From assembly GCF_025628885.1 (NCBI RefSeq), contig NZ_JAOTIF010000004.1, positions 186,001 to 250,000 on the forward strand: DNA of 64,000 nucleotides. The letters are read 5' to 3'. Position numbers and translations under genes: made by a program. Origin of the DNA: Paraflavisolibacter caeni (lineage in GTDB: Bacteria > Bacteroidota > Bacteroidia > Chitinophagales > Chitinophagaceae). Under the pieces are notes generated by a model. It did no database searches and was not told the DNA's origin. It saw nothing but the letters and a program-made list of their open reading frames with translations. How positions within the stretch are numbered: position 1 is the stretch's first letter; every line of letters begins with the position of its first letter. Positions 35,386 to 44,984 of the stretch are shown one piece after another.

Positions 35386-37830
35386 ATGCGCATCCTACCA
35401 TTTGTAACTTCTACCATCATTACCATTGCTTTAATTTTTTTCTTGAATAATAAATGGGGTTCAGTTCCGCCATTAGGAAAGTTTTTAAGCCCTCAACATG
35501 GATTTTGGCAAAACGCTGAAGCCTGTGATTACGATTTTAGCGAAAATCTTGCCTTAAGGGGCTTAAAAGGCAAAGCGAACGTTTATTTTGACCAACGCTT
35601 GGTTCCGCATGTTTTTGCAGAACAAGACGTTGATGCCTATTTTATACAGGGATACTTACATGCTAAGTTTCGCTTATGGCAAATGGAGTTTCAAACGATG
35701 GCCGCAGCAGGCAGGATCAGCGAAATTTTAGGTAAGGACGAACGCTTTATCCATTTCGACCGGGAACAAAGAAGGCTTGGAATGACTTATGCCGCAGAAA
35801 ATGCATTAAAAGAAATGGGAAAAGATAAAGCTTCCAAACAATTTTTTGATGCCTATTCCTCTGGGGTTAATGCCTATATCTCTTCACTTTCAGAAAAAGA
35901 ATTGCCAATTGAATATAAATTATTGGATTATAGGCCTGAACTATGGAGTAATAAAAAGATTGCACTTTTCTTAAAACAAATGAGCAAAACATTAGCGGGT
36001 TTTGACCGGGATTTCGAATTTACAAACCTGCATACTGTATTTACAGAGCAGGAAATGCGTATTCTTTTTCCTTCAATTGATGATTCCTTAAAACCAATAA
36101 TCCCAAAAGGAACTGCCTTTGCTCCACCTTCCATTGTTCCTGTAAAACCATCTTCTGTAGACTCTTTATACCTGAATAACGATACTACCGTGAAGGCTAA
36201 AGAAATCTTCAAACCTGACAGAAAGAATGGAAGCAACAGTTGGGCAGTGAGTGGCCAAAAAACAAAAAGTGGTGCGCCTATCTTTTGTAACGACCCACAT
36301 CTTGATCTGACTTTACCTTCTATATGGTATGAGATGCAGTTGACAACCCCTACCATGAATGTTTATGGAGCTACATTTCCAGGTTCACCAAGCGTGATAA
36401 TTGGCTTTAACGACAGCATTGCATTCGGCTTTACAAACGCCCAGCGGGATGTAAAAGACTATTACCGTGTCCGCTTTAAAGATGATTCTAAAAAAGAATA
36501 TTGGTTCGACAGCAGTTGGAAGGCTGCTGATTTAAGGGTTGAAGAGATAAAGATTAAGGGAGAGGCCTCCTATTTTGACACGGTGGCTTATACAGTATTT
36601 GGTCCCGTTATGTTTGATGAAAGTTTTGGAACAGATATTTCAGCAAAAAATTCCATAGCGCTACGCTGGAGTGCTCATGACCCTTCCAATGAAGGTGCCA
36701 TGTGGTTTAAACTAAATAGAGCACAAAACTATTCCGACTTTTTAACAGCCATAAAATCTTTTAATTGCCCAGGACAGAATATAACTTTTGCTTCCAAAAG
36801 TGGCGACATTTCCATATGGCAGCAAGGAAAATTCCCCGCACGATGGGGACGCCAGGGTTTATACATAATGCCTGGAGAGGATTCTTCCTATATGTGGCAG
36901 GGCTATATCCCTCAATCAGAAAACCCACATGTCCTGAATCCGGTTGAAGGCTTTGTCCAAAGTGCCAATCAGCGGCCTGTGGATTCCCTTTACCCATACT
37001 TTATTCCTGGAAATTATCTTACCCCTCGTGGAATAACCTTATTTAATAAATTAAGTCAAATGCAGCAGGTGACTCCTCGAATGATGATGATCCTCCAAAA
37101 TGACTGTTACAGCAGCCTGGCCTCAGAAGCAGTACCTATGTTACTGAAGAACGTGGATCGTACCAACTTGAGTCAATTCGAAAAGATTAACTTGAATGAA
37201 ATTGCTAAATGGAATTACATTGCTGCGCCGGATTCAAAAGCTGCAACAATTTATCAGACTTGGATGGACAGTTTAAAAGCTGTGATCTGGAACGATGAAT
37301 GGAAGCAATTTAAAGAGCCGGTAGTTACTCCTGATGAAAATACAATGATTGAAATATTATTGCGCGATTCTGCGTCAAAGTATATTGACGATGTGAGTAC
37401 TCCATACAAAGAAACCTTGGAATTACAAGTTACCAAAGCCTTTAAATTAGCGATGAAGGAACTAAATATGGAGAAAAACACAACAGACCTCGTTTGGTGG
37501 AAACATAAAAATCCAACAATTTATCACTTACTGAAAAGTTCATTGATGCCTTTTGCACGTACAGGTATCAAAGTTGGTGGCTGGAACAATACGCTGAATG
37601 CAGTAACCAGTACACATGGCCCCAGTTGGCGAATGATTGTTCACTTGACTTCACCTACAGAAGCTTATGGCATTTATCCTGGCGGACAAAGTGGCAACCC
37701 AGGAAGTAAGTATTATGATAATTTTGTTAGTAATTGGGCGGCAGGAAAATATTATCCGCTTTGGATAATGAAAGAAAGTGAAAAATCTGATGAGCGCATT
37801 AAGTTTATTATTAAATTTTCAAACATTTAA
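35386..37830 (+). CDS. Penicillin acylase family protein (Ntn hydrolase)
   Basis: This protein of about 814 residues has an N-terminal hydrophobic signal or anchor (residues 3-22). The self-cleaving Ntn-hydrolase layout follows: an alpha-chain with ADIYFIQGYLHA-like sequence (here VDAYFIQGYLHAKFRLWQME), then the processing site NGSNSWAVSG with the new N-terminal Ser. The oxyanion region is NDPHLDLTLPSIWYE, followed by ATFPGSPSVIIGFND and a C-terminal GGQSGNPGSKYYDNF. Family members hydrolyse amides such as penicillin G, cephalosporins or acyl-homoserine lactones. The substrate is unknown, with quorum quenching or amide salvage possible. I start at the ATG at 35386; a TTG at 35380 lies in the T-tract. 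Confidence 0.92.
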   Translation: MRILPFVTSTIITIALIFFLNNKWGSVPPLGKFLSPQHGFWQNAEACDYDFSENLALRGLKGKANVYFDQRLVPHVFAEQDVDAYFIQGYLHAKFRLWQMEFQTMAAAGRISEILGKDERFIHFDREQRRLGMTYAAENALKEMGKDKASKQFFDAYSSGVNAYISSLSEKELPIEYKLLDYRPELWSNKKIALFLKQMSKTLAGFDRDFEFTNLHTVFTEQEMRILFPSIDDSLKPIIPKGTAFAPPSIVPVKPSSVDSLYLNNDTTVKAKEIFKPDRKNGSNSWAVSGQKTKSGAPIFCNDPHLDLTLPSIWYEMQLTTPTMNVYGATFPGSPSVIIGFNDSIAFGFTNAQRDVKDYYRVRFKDDSKKEYWFDSSWKAADLRVEEIKIKGEASYFDTVAYTVFGPVMFDESFGTDISAKNSIALRWSAHDPSNEGAMWFKLNRAQNYSDFLTAIKSFNCPGQNITFASKSGDISIWQQGKFPARWGRQGLYIMPGEDSSYMWQGYIPQSENPHVLNPVEGFVQSANQRPVDSLYPYFIPGNYLTPRGITLFNKLSQMQQVTPRMMMILQNDCYSSLASEAVPMLLKNVDRTNLSQFEKINLNEIAKWNYIAAPDSKAATIYQTWMDSLKAVIWNDEWKQFKEPVVTPDENTMIEILLRDSASKYIDDVSTPYKETLELQVTKAFKLAMKELNMEKNTTDLVWWKHKNPTIYHLLKSSLMPFARTGIKVGGWNNTLNAVTSTHGPSWRMIVHLTSPTEAYGIYPGGQSGNPGSKYYDNFVSNWAAGKYYPLWIMKESEKSDERIKFIIKFSNI

Positions 37831-37884
37831 TACAATATCAGGGCGTTCATTTAAATAATACACACACCAAACTATTAAATGTAA

Positions 37885-38238
37885 ATGAAAATATTAGTTT
37901 CTATTCTTTTAACTGCATTACTAAGTTTTATTGCCGGCATTTATTTCCCTTGGTGGAGTATAGCCGTTGTTGCATTTCTTGTTGCAATCCTTATCAGGCA
38001 ACCCATTGTGCATAGTTTTTTATCAGGATTTCTTGGAATATTTATATTATGGACGGTTTTGGCTTTATGGATTGATGTGAAAAATAATAGCATCTTATCT
38101 CAAAAAATCGCACAACTTTTTTCTCTGAGTTCTCCTTTTTTATTAATAATTGCTACTGCCTTTATCGGGGCTTTGGTTGGAGGTTTCGCTGCAATGAGCG
38201 GAAGTTCTTTAACAATAAAAAGTAAACAAACGGTTTAA
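37885..38238 (+). CDS. Hypothetical four-helix membrane protein (117 aa)
   Basis: I do not recognise this protein. It has about four hydrophobic segments (residues 3-20, 24-42, 47-65 and 84-105), short loops and a small polar tail. It follows the acylase gene by 54 nt on the same strand and precedes another small membrane protein. No catalytic motif is visible. Confidence 0.7.
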   Translation: MKILVSILLTALLSFIAGIYFPWWSIAVVAFLVAILIRQPIVHSFLSGFLGIFILWTVLALWIDVKNNSILSQKIAQLFSLSSPFLLIIATAFIGALVGGFAAMSGSSLTIKSKQTV

Positions 38239-38301
38239 AACAAGACACTTATATAATTACCTTTGAGCCTCCTTAAATATTAAAAATAAATTTCTTGGAT
38301 C

Positions 38302-38643
38302 ATGGCATTTGCTTCATCAACTGTGCAACCAACAAATAATGTATCTAAACCCGCAATTGGATTAACCGATAATGTAGCTGTAGCTTCTGTTTTGAGTGCT
38401 GTTCTTTTATCATTATATGCCGGGCAAAAAAGCCGCAAGCAGTTAAGGAAACTAAAACGTAAAATGACTTGGTTGTTAATAAAGCAAAAACTAAGTTCTT
38501 TGTTTTCAAATGTTTCTGACAGACAATTAATCATCTACATTCTTATTGGTATCATTACACTGGTACTTTTATTTACATATCCACTTGCTGCTCTTGTTTT
38601 GGCAATTATTGCTTTAATATTATTGCTTACTGGAACAATTTAG
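38302..38643 (+). CDS. Hypothetical membrane protein (113 aa)
   Basis: I do not recognise this protein. A polar N-terminal third has a weak hydrophobic stretch, and a strongly basic linker (SRKQLRKLKRK) follows around residues 44-54. One or two hydrophobic helices sit near the C-terminus (about 75-112). The basic segment suggests a cytosolic region between two membrane parts. Same strand as the preceding small membrane gene. Confidence 0.65.
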   Translation: MAFASSTVQPTNNVSKPAIGLTDNVAVASVLSAVLLSLYAGQKSRKQLRKLKRKMTWLLIKQKLSSLFSNVSDRQLIIYILIGIITLVLLFTYPLAALVLAIIALILLLTGTI

Positions 38644-38792
38644 GTAATTCATTCTGCTTTATATTTTGCTAACCAGTATAAGGCTAATATGATATACCAC
38701 GCAACGGATGACAGCGTGCATAATGCTGATTTTTGAATGCGAACTTTTTATTTATCTTAAAATTTAAATATATATAGACTAAAAACGTGTAA

Positions 38793-39284
38793 ATGATGAA
38801 AAAACTTTTGTTTTGTTTTGGATTGATTAGTCTCTTTACTGGTTGCTTGAAGAACACTGGTTCAGAACAAAAATGTACTTATGATCCGTGTGGTGCTAAA
38901 GCGCCTTCTAGTGAAATTCAGGCGTTGAAAGATACATTAGCCAATCATGGAATTACCGCGACTGAACATTGCAGTGGATTGTTTTACGCTATCGAAGAAC
39001 AAGGAACAGGTGTTGCTCCGACTGCTTGTTCTATTGTTACTGTAAAATACAAAGGAACTCTTCCAAATGGAACTGTTTTTGATCAGACAGCAACAGATAA
39101 AACTTATACGAACTATTTGTCCAGTCTAATTAGAGGTTGGATAAATGGAATTCCTTTAATTAAAACAGGCGGAAAAATTCATCTCTATATTCCGCCATCA
39201 TTAGGATATGGTAACCAGCAAGCAGGAACTATTCCAGCTAATTCAATTCTATTTTTTGATGTGGAACTGGTTGCTGTTCAATAA
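38793..39284 (+). CDS. FKBP-type peptidyl-prolyl isomerase lipoprotein
   Basis: This 163-residue lipoprotein has a signal peptide ending in lipobox FTGC. It carries one FKBP domain with VTVKYKGTLPNGTVFDQT, GWINGIPLIKTGGKIHLYIPPSLGYG and PANSILFFDVELV. It speeds folding at Xaa-Pro bonds of periplasmic or outer-membrane proteins. The active-site FDQT replaces the usual FDSS, and other aromatic positions are kept. An alternative ATG one codon later is equally good. It has its own terminator. Confidence 0.92.
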   Translation: MMKKLLFCFGLISLFTGCLKNTGSEQKCTYDPCGAKAPSSEIQALKDTLANHGITATEHCSGLFYAIEEQGTGVAPTACSIVTVKYKGTLPNGTVFDQTATDKTYTNYLSSLIRGWINGIPLIKTGGKIHLYIPPSLGYGNQQAGTIPANSILFFDVELVAVQ

Positions 39285-39307
39285 TTCATATTACATTACG
39301 ATGGTTG

Positions 39308-39345
39308 GGCACAAGCAGTATAATCCGCTTGTGCCTTTCTTTTTA
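39308..39345 (+). terminator. Intrinsic terminator after the FKBP gene
   Basis: GGCACAAGC and GCTTGTGCC form a 9-bp stem with a 10-nt loop, followed by tttctttttt-like T-rich sequence. Confidence 0.88.
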
Positions 39346-39355
39346 AACAGTAGTT

Positions 39356-39363
39356 TAATTTTG
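39356..39363 (+). promoter_or_regulatory. Candidate -7 box for the serine dehydratase gene
   Basis: TAATTTTG matches TAnnTTTG. An in-frame TAA at 39364 rules out an earlier start, so the TTG at 39379 is the first codon. Confidence 0.5.
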
Positions 39364-39378
39364 TAAAAACTTAATCTT

Positions 39379-40800
39379 TTGGCACACGAAGCAATATCTG
39401 TATTTGATATATTTAAAATTGGTGTAGGGCCTTCAAGTTCTCATACACTGGGTCCCTGGAGGGCAGCATTACGTTTTTTAGACACCCTGAAAAAAAGGGG
39501 GCCATTATCTAATATTTTAGAAGTTCAGGTTTTATTATATGGATCATTAGCCAAAACTGGTATAGGACACGGAACGGATATTGCTGTGCAATTAGGTCTG
39601 AGTGGAGATGATCCTGTTACATTCAATGTAGACCAGATTACACCAAAGATCAGCCAGATAAGATCCCAAAGAAAACTCTTGCTGGATGGACAGGAAATAG
39701 ATTTTGATCCCGCTATCGATATTCAATTTTTATATACAGAGTCGCTTCCTTTCCATCCTAATGCATTGACTTTTTTAGCAAAGTTCAAGAATGAAGAAAC
39801 CCTTGCTGAAACCTATTATTCTATAGGTGGTGGATTTGTCATCAAAGAAGGAGAGGAGCGGACGAAGTCTTCAGTTTCACTTCCTTTTCCTATCAACACG
39901 GCTTCAGATTTATTGCATTGGTGTATTAAAACAGGTCTCTCAATTAGTGAGGTAGTCATGGAAAATGAGACAGCCTGGAGAAATGAAAAAGAAACAAAAG
40001 ATGGATTGCTGAATATCGCCAGGATACTGAAGGAATGTACTTACCGAGGCTGTCATACAGAAGGCGTTTTACCTGGCGGGTTAAACGTTAAAAGGAGAGC
40101 AGCTGGACTTAATAAAAAATTGCTGAAAAATAAAAAGTACAACAACATTGAAGAATGGTTGACTGCAATAGGGCAGGGAGGCAATTCTTTCCAATATATT
40201 TTGGATTGGGTAAGCTGTTTTGCACTGGCTGTAAACGAAGAAAATGCTTCATTTGGAAGAGTTGTGACGGCTCCAACAAATGGTGCCGCGGGTGTGATCC
40301 CGGCAGTCTTGCTCTATTATTTGATCTTTCATGAAAACGTTACTGATGATAAAGTGATCCAGTTTCTACTCACAGCCTCTGAAATCGGAAGTATTTTTAA
40401 AAAAGGCGCTACTATTTCCGCTGCTATGGGGGGATGCCAGGCAGAAATTGGTGTTTCGTCTTCAATGGCCGCAGCGGCATTAACAGAGGTTTTAGGAGGA
40501 ACGCAGCGGCAGGCTTTAATGGCTGCAGAAATTGCCATGGAACATCATTTGGGAATGACTTGTGATCCCATTGCCGGTTTGGTACAAATACCTTGCATTG
40601 AAAGAAATACCATGGGAGCAATAAAAGCGATTACAGCTTCGCAATTGGCGCTGCAAAGTGCTCCGGATTATGCAAAGGTTTCTTTGGACGCAGTGGTTGA
40701 AACCATGTGGGAAACAGCCTTGGACATGAATAGCAAGTATAAAGAAACTTCTGAAGGTGGCCTGGCTATTAACATACCTCTTGGACTTAGCGAATGCTAA
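39379..40800 (+). CDS. sdaA: L-serine ammonia-lyase (Fe-S type, single chain)
   Basis: The enzyme turns L-serine into pyruvate and ammonia with a 4Fe-4S cluster. The 473-residue protein fuses the beta domain ([20 protein letters not shown]) and the alpha domain in one chain. The cluster cysteines are in [17 protein letters not shown] and VQIPCIERN. It starts with TTG, as an in-frame TAA lies 15 nt upstream. The serine theme continues with serA about 4 kb away, though the two act in opposite directions. Confidence 0.95.
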   Translation: MAHEAISVFDIFKIGVGPSSSHTLGPWRAALRFLDTLKKRGPLSNILEVQVLLYGSLAKTGIGHGTDIAVQLGLSGDDPVTFNVDQITPKISQIRSQRKLLLDGQEIDFDPAIDIQFLYTESLPFHPNALTFLAKFKNEETLAETYYSIGGGFVIKEGEERTKSSVSLPFPINTASDLLHWCIKTGLSISEVVMENETAWRNEKETKDGLLNIARILKECTYRGCHTEGVLPGGLNVKRRAAGLNKKLLKNKKYNNIEEWLTAIGQGGNSFQYILDWVSCFALAVNEENASFGRVVTAPTNGAAGVIPAVLLYYLIFHENVTDDKVIQFLLTASEIGSIFKKGATISAAMGGCQAEIGVSSSMAAAALTEVLGGTQRQALMAAEIAMEHHLGMTCDPIAGLVQIPCIERNTMGAIKAITASQLALQSAPDYAKVSLDAVVETMWETALDMNSKYKETSEGGLAINIPLGLSEC

Positions 40801-40806
40801 TAAAAA

Positions 40807-40830
40807 AGCTGGCATTTGCCAGCTCTTTAT
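40807..40830. terminator. Terminator between sdaA and ald
   Basis: AGCTGGCA and TGCCAGCT form an 8-bp stem flanked by an A-run on one side and ctttat on the other, fitting both convergent genes. Confidence 0.8.
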
Positions 40831-40863
40831 CAAAACAAGTCTTAAATTCTCCTGGTTACAGGC

Positions 40864-41997
40864 TTAGATAATGTAATTGTATATACCTAACAAGGATGAA
40901 ATATCTGCATGCTCTAAATTCTGAGCATCAGCAACAGCTTTGTATGTAATATGACCATCGTGTGTATTAACACCTTTTAATAAGGCCTCATTTTCTGTAA
41001 CTGCTTGCTTGAATCCCTTATTAGCAATTTGTAAAGCATAAGGAACCGTGACATTCGTTAAAGCTATTGTTGAGGTGCGCGGTACAGCGCCTGGCATGTT
41101 GGCCACAGCATAATGCACAACATCATGTTTGACATAAATAGGATCACTATGAAATGTGAAGTGATCTGCAGTTTCGATACTTCCTCCTTGGTCAATGGCA
41201 ATATCTACTACAACAGAACCTGGCTCCATCGATTTGATCATCTCTTCAGTTACGAGCTTTGGAGCTTTGGCGCCAGGAATTAATACGGAACTGATCAGAA
41301 GATCCGATTCCTTTACTGCCCTAGCGATATTGTAAGGATTTGATATTAGTGTAGATACCTGGTTGCCAAAAATATCATCCAACTCACGCAGGCGATCTGG
41401 ATTTAAGTCTATGATAGTTACATCAGCTCCTAAACCAACAGCAATTTTAGCTGCATTGGTACCGGCAACACCTCCACCAATAATGGTTACTCTGCCACGT
41501 TTTACACCAGGGACTCCACCTAAGAGGATACCTTTCCCTCCATCTGGTTTTTGTAGATATTGTGCACCTACCTGGGTGGACATTCTACCCGCTACTTCAC
41601 TCATTGGAGTCAGAAGCGGTAAACTGCCGTTTGGTAATTGAACAGTTTCATAAGCTATTGCAGTCACCCGTTTATTGATCAGCTCTTGAGTGATTTCAGG
41701 CTCAGCTGCTAAGTGTAGATAGGTAAATAAAATAAGGTCTTCACGGAAAAAGGGAAGTTCTCTTTTTAAAGGTTCCTTTACCTTCATGACCATATCCATC
41801 GACCACGCTTCATCTGCAGTCTCTACTATACTAGCTCCTGCCTGCACGTATTCTTCATCCCTAAAGCTTGATCCTAATCCCGCGCCTTTTTGTATAAAAA
41901 CTTCATGCCCCGCACGTACAAGGGAATAAGCTCCCGCTGGCGTCATCGCCACGCGAGTTTCATCTTTTTTGATTTCTGTAGGTACACCAATACGCAT
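40864..41997 (-). CDS. ald: Alanine dehydrogenase
   Basis: The enzyme interconverts L-alanine and pyruvate plus ammonia with NAD+. The 377-residue protein begins [23 protein letters not shown], the family signature. It has KVKEPL (active-site Lys) and YLHLAAEP (His region). The NAD-binding glycine motif is [24 protein letters not shown], followed by [22 protein letters not shown] and [11 protein letters not shown]. Length is normal. It converges on the serine dehydratase gene; both release pyruvate and ammonia from amino acids. Confidence 0.96.
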   Translation of the reverse strand: MRIGVPTEIKKDETRVAMTPAGAYSLVRAGHEVFIQKGAGLGSSFRDEEYVQAGASIVETADEAWSMDMVMKVKEPLKRELPFFREDLILFTYLHLAAEPEITQELINKRVTAIAYETVQLPNGSLPLLTPMSEVAGRMSTQVGAQYLQKPDGGKGILLGGVPGVKRGRVTIIGGGVAGTNAAKIAVGLGADVTIIDLNPDRLRELDDIFGNQVSTLISNPYNIARAVKESDLLISSVLIPGAKAPKLVTEEMIKSMEPGSVVVDIAIDQGGSIETADHFTFHSDPIYVKHDVVHYAVANMPGAVPRTSTIALTNVTVPYALQIANKGFKQAVTENEALLKGVNTHDGHITYKAVADAQNLEHADISSLLGIYNYII

Positions 41998-42055
41998 ATA
42001 ATATTACACTTTTATGTATTTCAACTACTAATCGAAAATAAGCAAATACTTGAAA

Positions 42056-43552
42056 CTATTGTATCCTTTTGAAAGCACTTCCTAAATATCCAGCCAAATC
42101 TCCGGCAATTAATGCTTCCATTGAATTGTTTTCCGCAGCAATATCACCCGCAAGACCATGAAGATAAACTCCTAATAACGCTGCATCAACAGGTTCATAG
42201 CCTTGACCGACTAATGATGTCAGTATCCCTGTAAGTACATCTCCGGTACCACCTGTTGCCATACCGGCATTTCCCGTATTATTAAAATAGGAGATGCCAG
42301 TGGGCATAGCCATAAAAGTGTGATGCCCCTTCAAAATAATAATAATATTCAGTTCCTTGGCCTTTTCTTTTGCAAGTTGAATTCTATCAAAATCATTGGA
42401 TGAAACGCCAAAAAGACGCTCAAATTCTTTAGGGTGAGGAGTCAGTATGGAATAGGGAGGAAGTTTAAATAGAATTTCTTTGTGCAAAGACAAACAGTTA
42501 AGCGCATCCGCATCAACAATAATTGGTTTTTTCATGCTCTTCACCAGGTTAACTACGGCTTTTTGAGTCTTGGGATCTGTACCCAAACCTGGTCCAATAC
42601 CAATAGCTGAAAACCTTTCAAGATCAGGAGGTAAATTGTCTATTAGCCCTATGTCTTCGCCAGTCATTGCCATAGCTTCTGGTACCGAAGTTTGAAGAAT
42701 CTGGTATCCGCACTGGGGAATGAAAACGGTGACCAACCCGGCCCCGGATCTTAAAGATGATTTGGCTGCCAAAACTACAGCACCAATTTTACCATAACTT
42801 CCCCCAATTAAAAGCGTATGACCAAAAGTTCCCTTGTGCGCAAACTCCTGGCGTGGTTTATAAATTCCTTTGATATGCAGTAAATCGAGGAGCTGAAAAT
42901 CAGTCGGTTCTTCAAAACCAGGATGTAAACCAATATCTAAAACCTGGACGTTCCCAACATAATCTTGACTTTCTGGTAGTAAGAAGGATAATTTATGAAT
43001 TTGAAATGTTAGTGTGATGTCCGCTTTAACGATTGTATTTCCAACCGAAGATTGATCAATATACAATCCGGAAGGGACATCAATGGAAATTACTGTCGCA
43101 GGGGAATGATTAACATGGAATACAAGCGCTGCACTTAAACCCTCTAATGGCTTATTCAGGCCTGAGCCAAATAATGCGTCAATAACAATATCACCAGTCC
43201 CGATATGAGGAAACATGTCAGGGCTCTGGATAAAATGAATATCAATAGGCAATTCGTGTAAGCGCCGTAAATTAGTTTGAAAATCATCAGAACCTAATCG
43301 CCCAAACTCTAGGATGTAAACAACTACCCTTTTCCCTTTTTCCTTCAACAAACGGGCAATGGCGAGACCATCCCCGCCATTATTACCTTTACCACAGAAA
43401 ATAATAAACTGCTTATTTGACCAGTTTTGTGCAAGAATCCATAGAACGCATTTCTGAGCAGCCCGTTCCATCAGGTCAACAGATAAAATAGGCTCATGGG
43501 CTATTGTATATTGATCCCATTCTTTAATCTGGTAAGCATTATAGATTTTCAC
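42056..43552 (-). CDS. nnr: Bifunctional NAD(P)H-hydrate epimerase/dehydratase
   Basis: The enzyme repairs damaged NAD(P)H: the N-terminal YjeF_N domain epimerises NAD(P)HX and the C-terminal carbohydrate-kinase-like domain dehydrates the S-form using ADP. The 498-residue protein shows FCGKGNNGGDGLAIARLL near 52, DALFGSGLNKPLEG and DVPSGL, then HKGTFGHTLLIGGSYGKIGA. GIGPGLG, PIIVDADALN, LTPHPKEFERL and the final GNAGMATGGTGDVLTGI complete it. It starts at a GTG (43552), 21 nt downstream of the serine hydrolase gene, so the two are probably an operon. Confidence 0.95.
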   Translation of the reverse strand: MKIYNAYQIKEWDQYTIAHEPILSVDLMERAAQKCVLWILAQNWSNKQFIIFCGKGNNGGDGLAIARLLKEKGKRVVVYILEFGRLGSDDFQTNLRRLHELPIDIHFIQSPDMFPHIGTGDIVIDALFGSGLNKPLEGLSAALVFHVNHSPATVISIDVPSGLYIDQSSVGNTIVKADITLTFQIHKLSFLLPESQDYVGNVQVLDIGLHPGFEEPTDFQLLDLLHIKGIYKPRQEFAHKGTFGHTLLIGGSYGKIGAVVLAAKSSLRSGAGLVTVFIPQCGYQILQTSVPEAMAMTGEDIGLIDNLPPDLERFSAIGIGPGLGTDPKTQKAVVNLVKSMKKPIIVDADALNCLSLHKEILFKLPPYSILTPHPKEFERLFGVSSNDFDRIQLAKEKAKELNIIIILKGHHTFMAMPTGISYFNNTGNAGMATGGTGDVLTGILTSLVGQGYEPVDAALLGVYLHGLAGDIAAENNSMEALIAGDLAGYLGSAFKRIQ

Positions 43553-43573
43553 GTTTCATCGCGATTGAAAAGC

Positions 43574-44758
43574 TTATTCCTTCCCTTCACTGCCTCCATT
43601 ATCTTCTAAAACCTGTACACCACTTTCTCCATAATCACCAAACAAGTTATACATTTTTCGAGCAGTTGTATAAATACTGCTTTTATATTTATTCCCCAAT
43701 ATGATAATAGTGGCTTTTTCATCTATGAGCCGGGCAAAGGCAGAATTAAAACCATGCCAGCGCCCATGATGGTATACTAATTTTTTACCACTGGGAAGAA
43801 TCAATAGGCGCCAACCTAAACCATAATTGTGCTGAGATGGACTTTCATTACTATAAGGTGTAAATGCAGAATCCAACAGTGCTTTATTCACAAGAAAATT
43901 GGTATATAATGCCTGGTCCCATTTGAGCAGATCCCTTGGAGTAGAGTAAACATTTTTATCACCGTAGGGGCCATCAGTATAATCAAGTTGCCATAATCCG
44001 CTACCTGCATTATAAGAAGGCGTAATACGTAGGGAATCATTCATTGTACACACAAACGTATTATTCATTTCAAGCGGCTCAAAAATGTTTGTCTTCATAT
44101 AAACAGGGAAAGGTACCCCGCTTAGTTTTTCAATAATTAAAGCCAATAGAACATAATTTGTATTGCAATATTGAAACCTTGTGTTAGGATTAAAAGCCTT
44201 TGGTGGCCTTAGGGTCATTAAAGTATTTAGAACGTCCCCATTCGTTAAGAATGCCTTTCTGTCCCAATGATTGGGTTCAAGGTAATACATATAGTTGGGC
44301 AACCCACTTCTGTGGCTGAGCAACATTTTTACAGTTACACCCGGGTAAGGAAATCCTGGAAAAAAAACTCCCAACGAATCATTAAGCTGCAATTTCCCCT
44401 CCTGAATGAGTTTTAAAATAGCTATAGCAGTAAATGTCTTACTTGTTGATGCAATTTGAAGAGGGGTCTCTGCAGTTAAACCTTCTTTTGTTTTAATATC
44501 TTTATAACCAACATATTTCTCATAAACAATAGTTCCGTTTTTCGCCACAAGTATACTCCCGTTGAAGTCAGATCTTAATAAAGAATGATTAAGAAAATTT
44601 TCTATAGCATGTTGATATTTCTGCTTTTCTAAATTACTCAAACTAGCCATAGCAGCCACGTGCATGGAATCTTTAGGGGCTATATGAAGTTTATCTTTTT
44701 GAGATTTACAACCCAACAGGCACACAAATAATCCAACAATAAAAAAAATGACTCTCAA
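43574..44758 (-). CDS. Serine hydrolase (class C beta-lactamase / PBP4* family) lipoprotein
   Basis: This protein of about 394 residues has a lipobox LLGC early and the penicilloyl-serine fold. SxxK is in ASTSKTFTAIA, YxN in YCNTNY, and the KTG-like position is HHGRWHGFNS. Such proteins are esterases, D-aminopeptidases or DD-peptidases more often than true beta-lactamases. The frame opens at a TTG at 44776, but that codon lies in a TACATTTG -7 box (44774-44781). I therefore place the start at the next in-frame TTG, 44758, just before the signal peptide. Confidence 0.85.
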   Translation of the reverse strand: MRVIFFIVGLFVCLLGCKSQKDKLHIAPKDSMHVAAMASLSNLEKQKYQHAIENFLNHSLLRSDFNGSILVAKNGTIVYEKYVGYKDIKTKEGLTAETPLQIASTSKTFTAIAILKLIQEGKLQLNDSLGVFFPGFPYPGVTVKMLLSHRSGLPNYMYYLEPNHWDRKAFLTNGDVLNTLMTLRPPKAFNPNTRFQYCNTNYVLLALIIEKLSGVPFPVYMKTNIFEPLEMNNTFVCTMNDSLRITPSYNAGSGLWQLDYTDGPYGDKNVYSTPRDLLKWDQALYTNFLVNKALLDSAFTPYSNESPSQHNYGLGWRLLILPSGKKLVYHHGRWHGFNSAFARLIDEKATIIILGNKYKSSIYTTARKMYNLFGDYGESGVQVLEDNGGSEGKE

Positions 44759-44972
44759 AACAATATTTTTTTGCAAATGTAGAGGCGGAAAATTAAAAGA
44801 CTTACTTATCTAATACAAAAAGAATCCCAAAATAATTTATCCGTTAAATAATTCATCATAAATACATGTGTTATTTAAAGATTTTTAAACAAAAACGAAT
44901 AACACAAAATATTATTTCAATAAACTGACAATTGTCAATAATTAACTTTAGTCATTTTTCGGCTGATTTATA

Positions 44973-44980
44973 GATATTTG
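44973..44980 (+). promoter_or_regulatory. Candidate -7 box for serA
   Basis: GATATTTG (one mismatch to TAnnTTTG) ends 4 nt before the serA ATG, again implying a near-leaderless transcript. Confidence 0.4.
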
Positions 44981-44984
44981 CACC

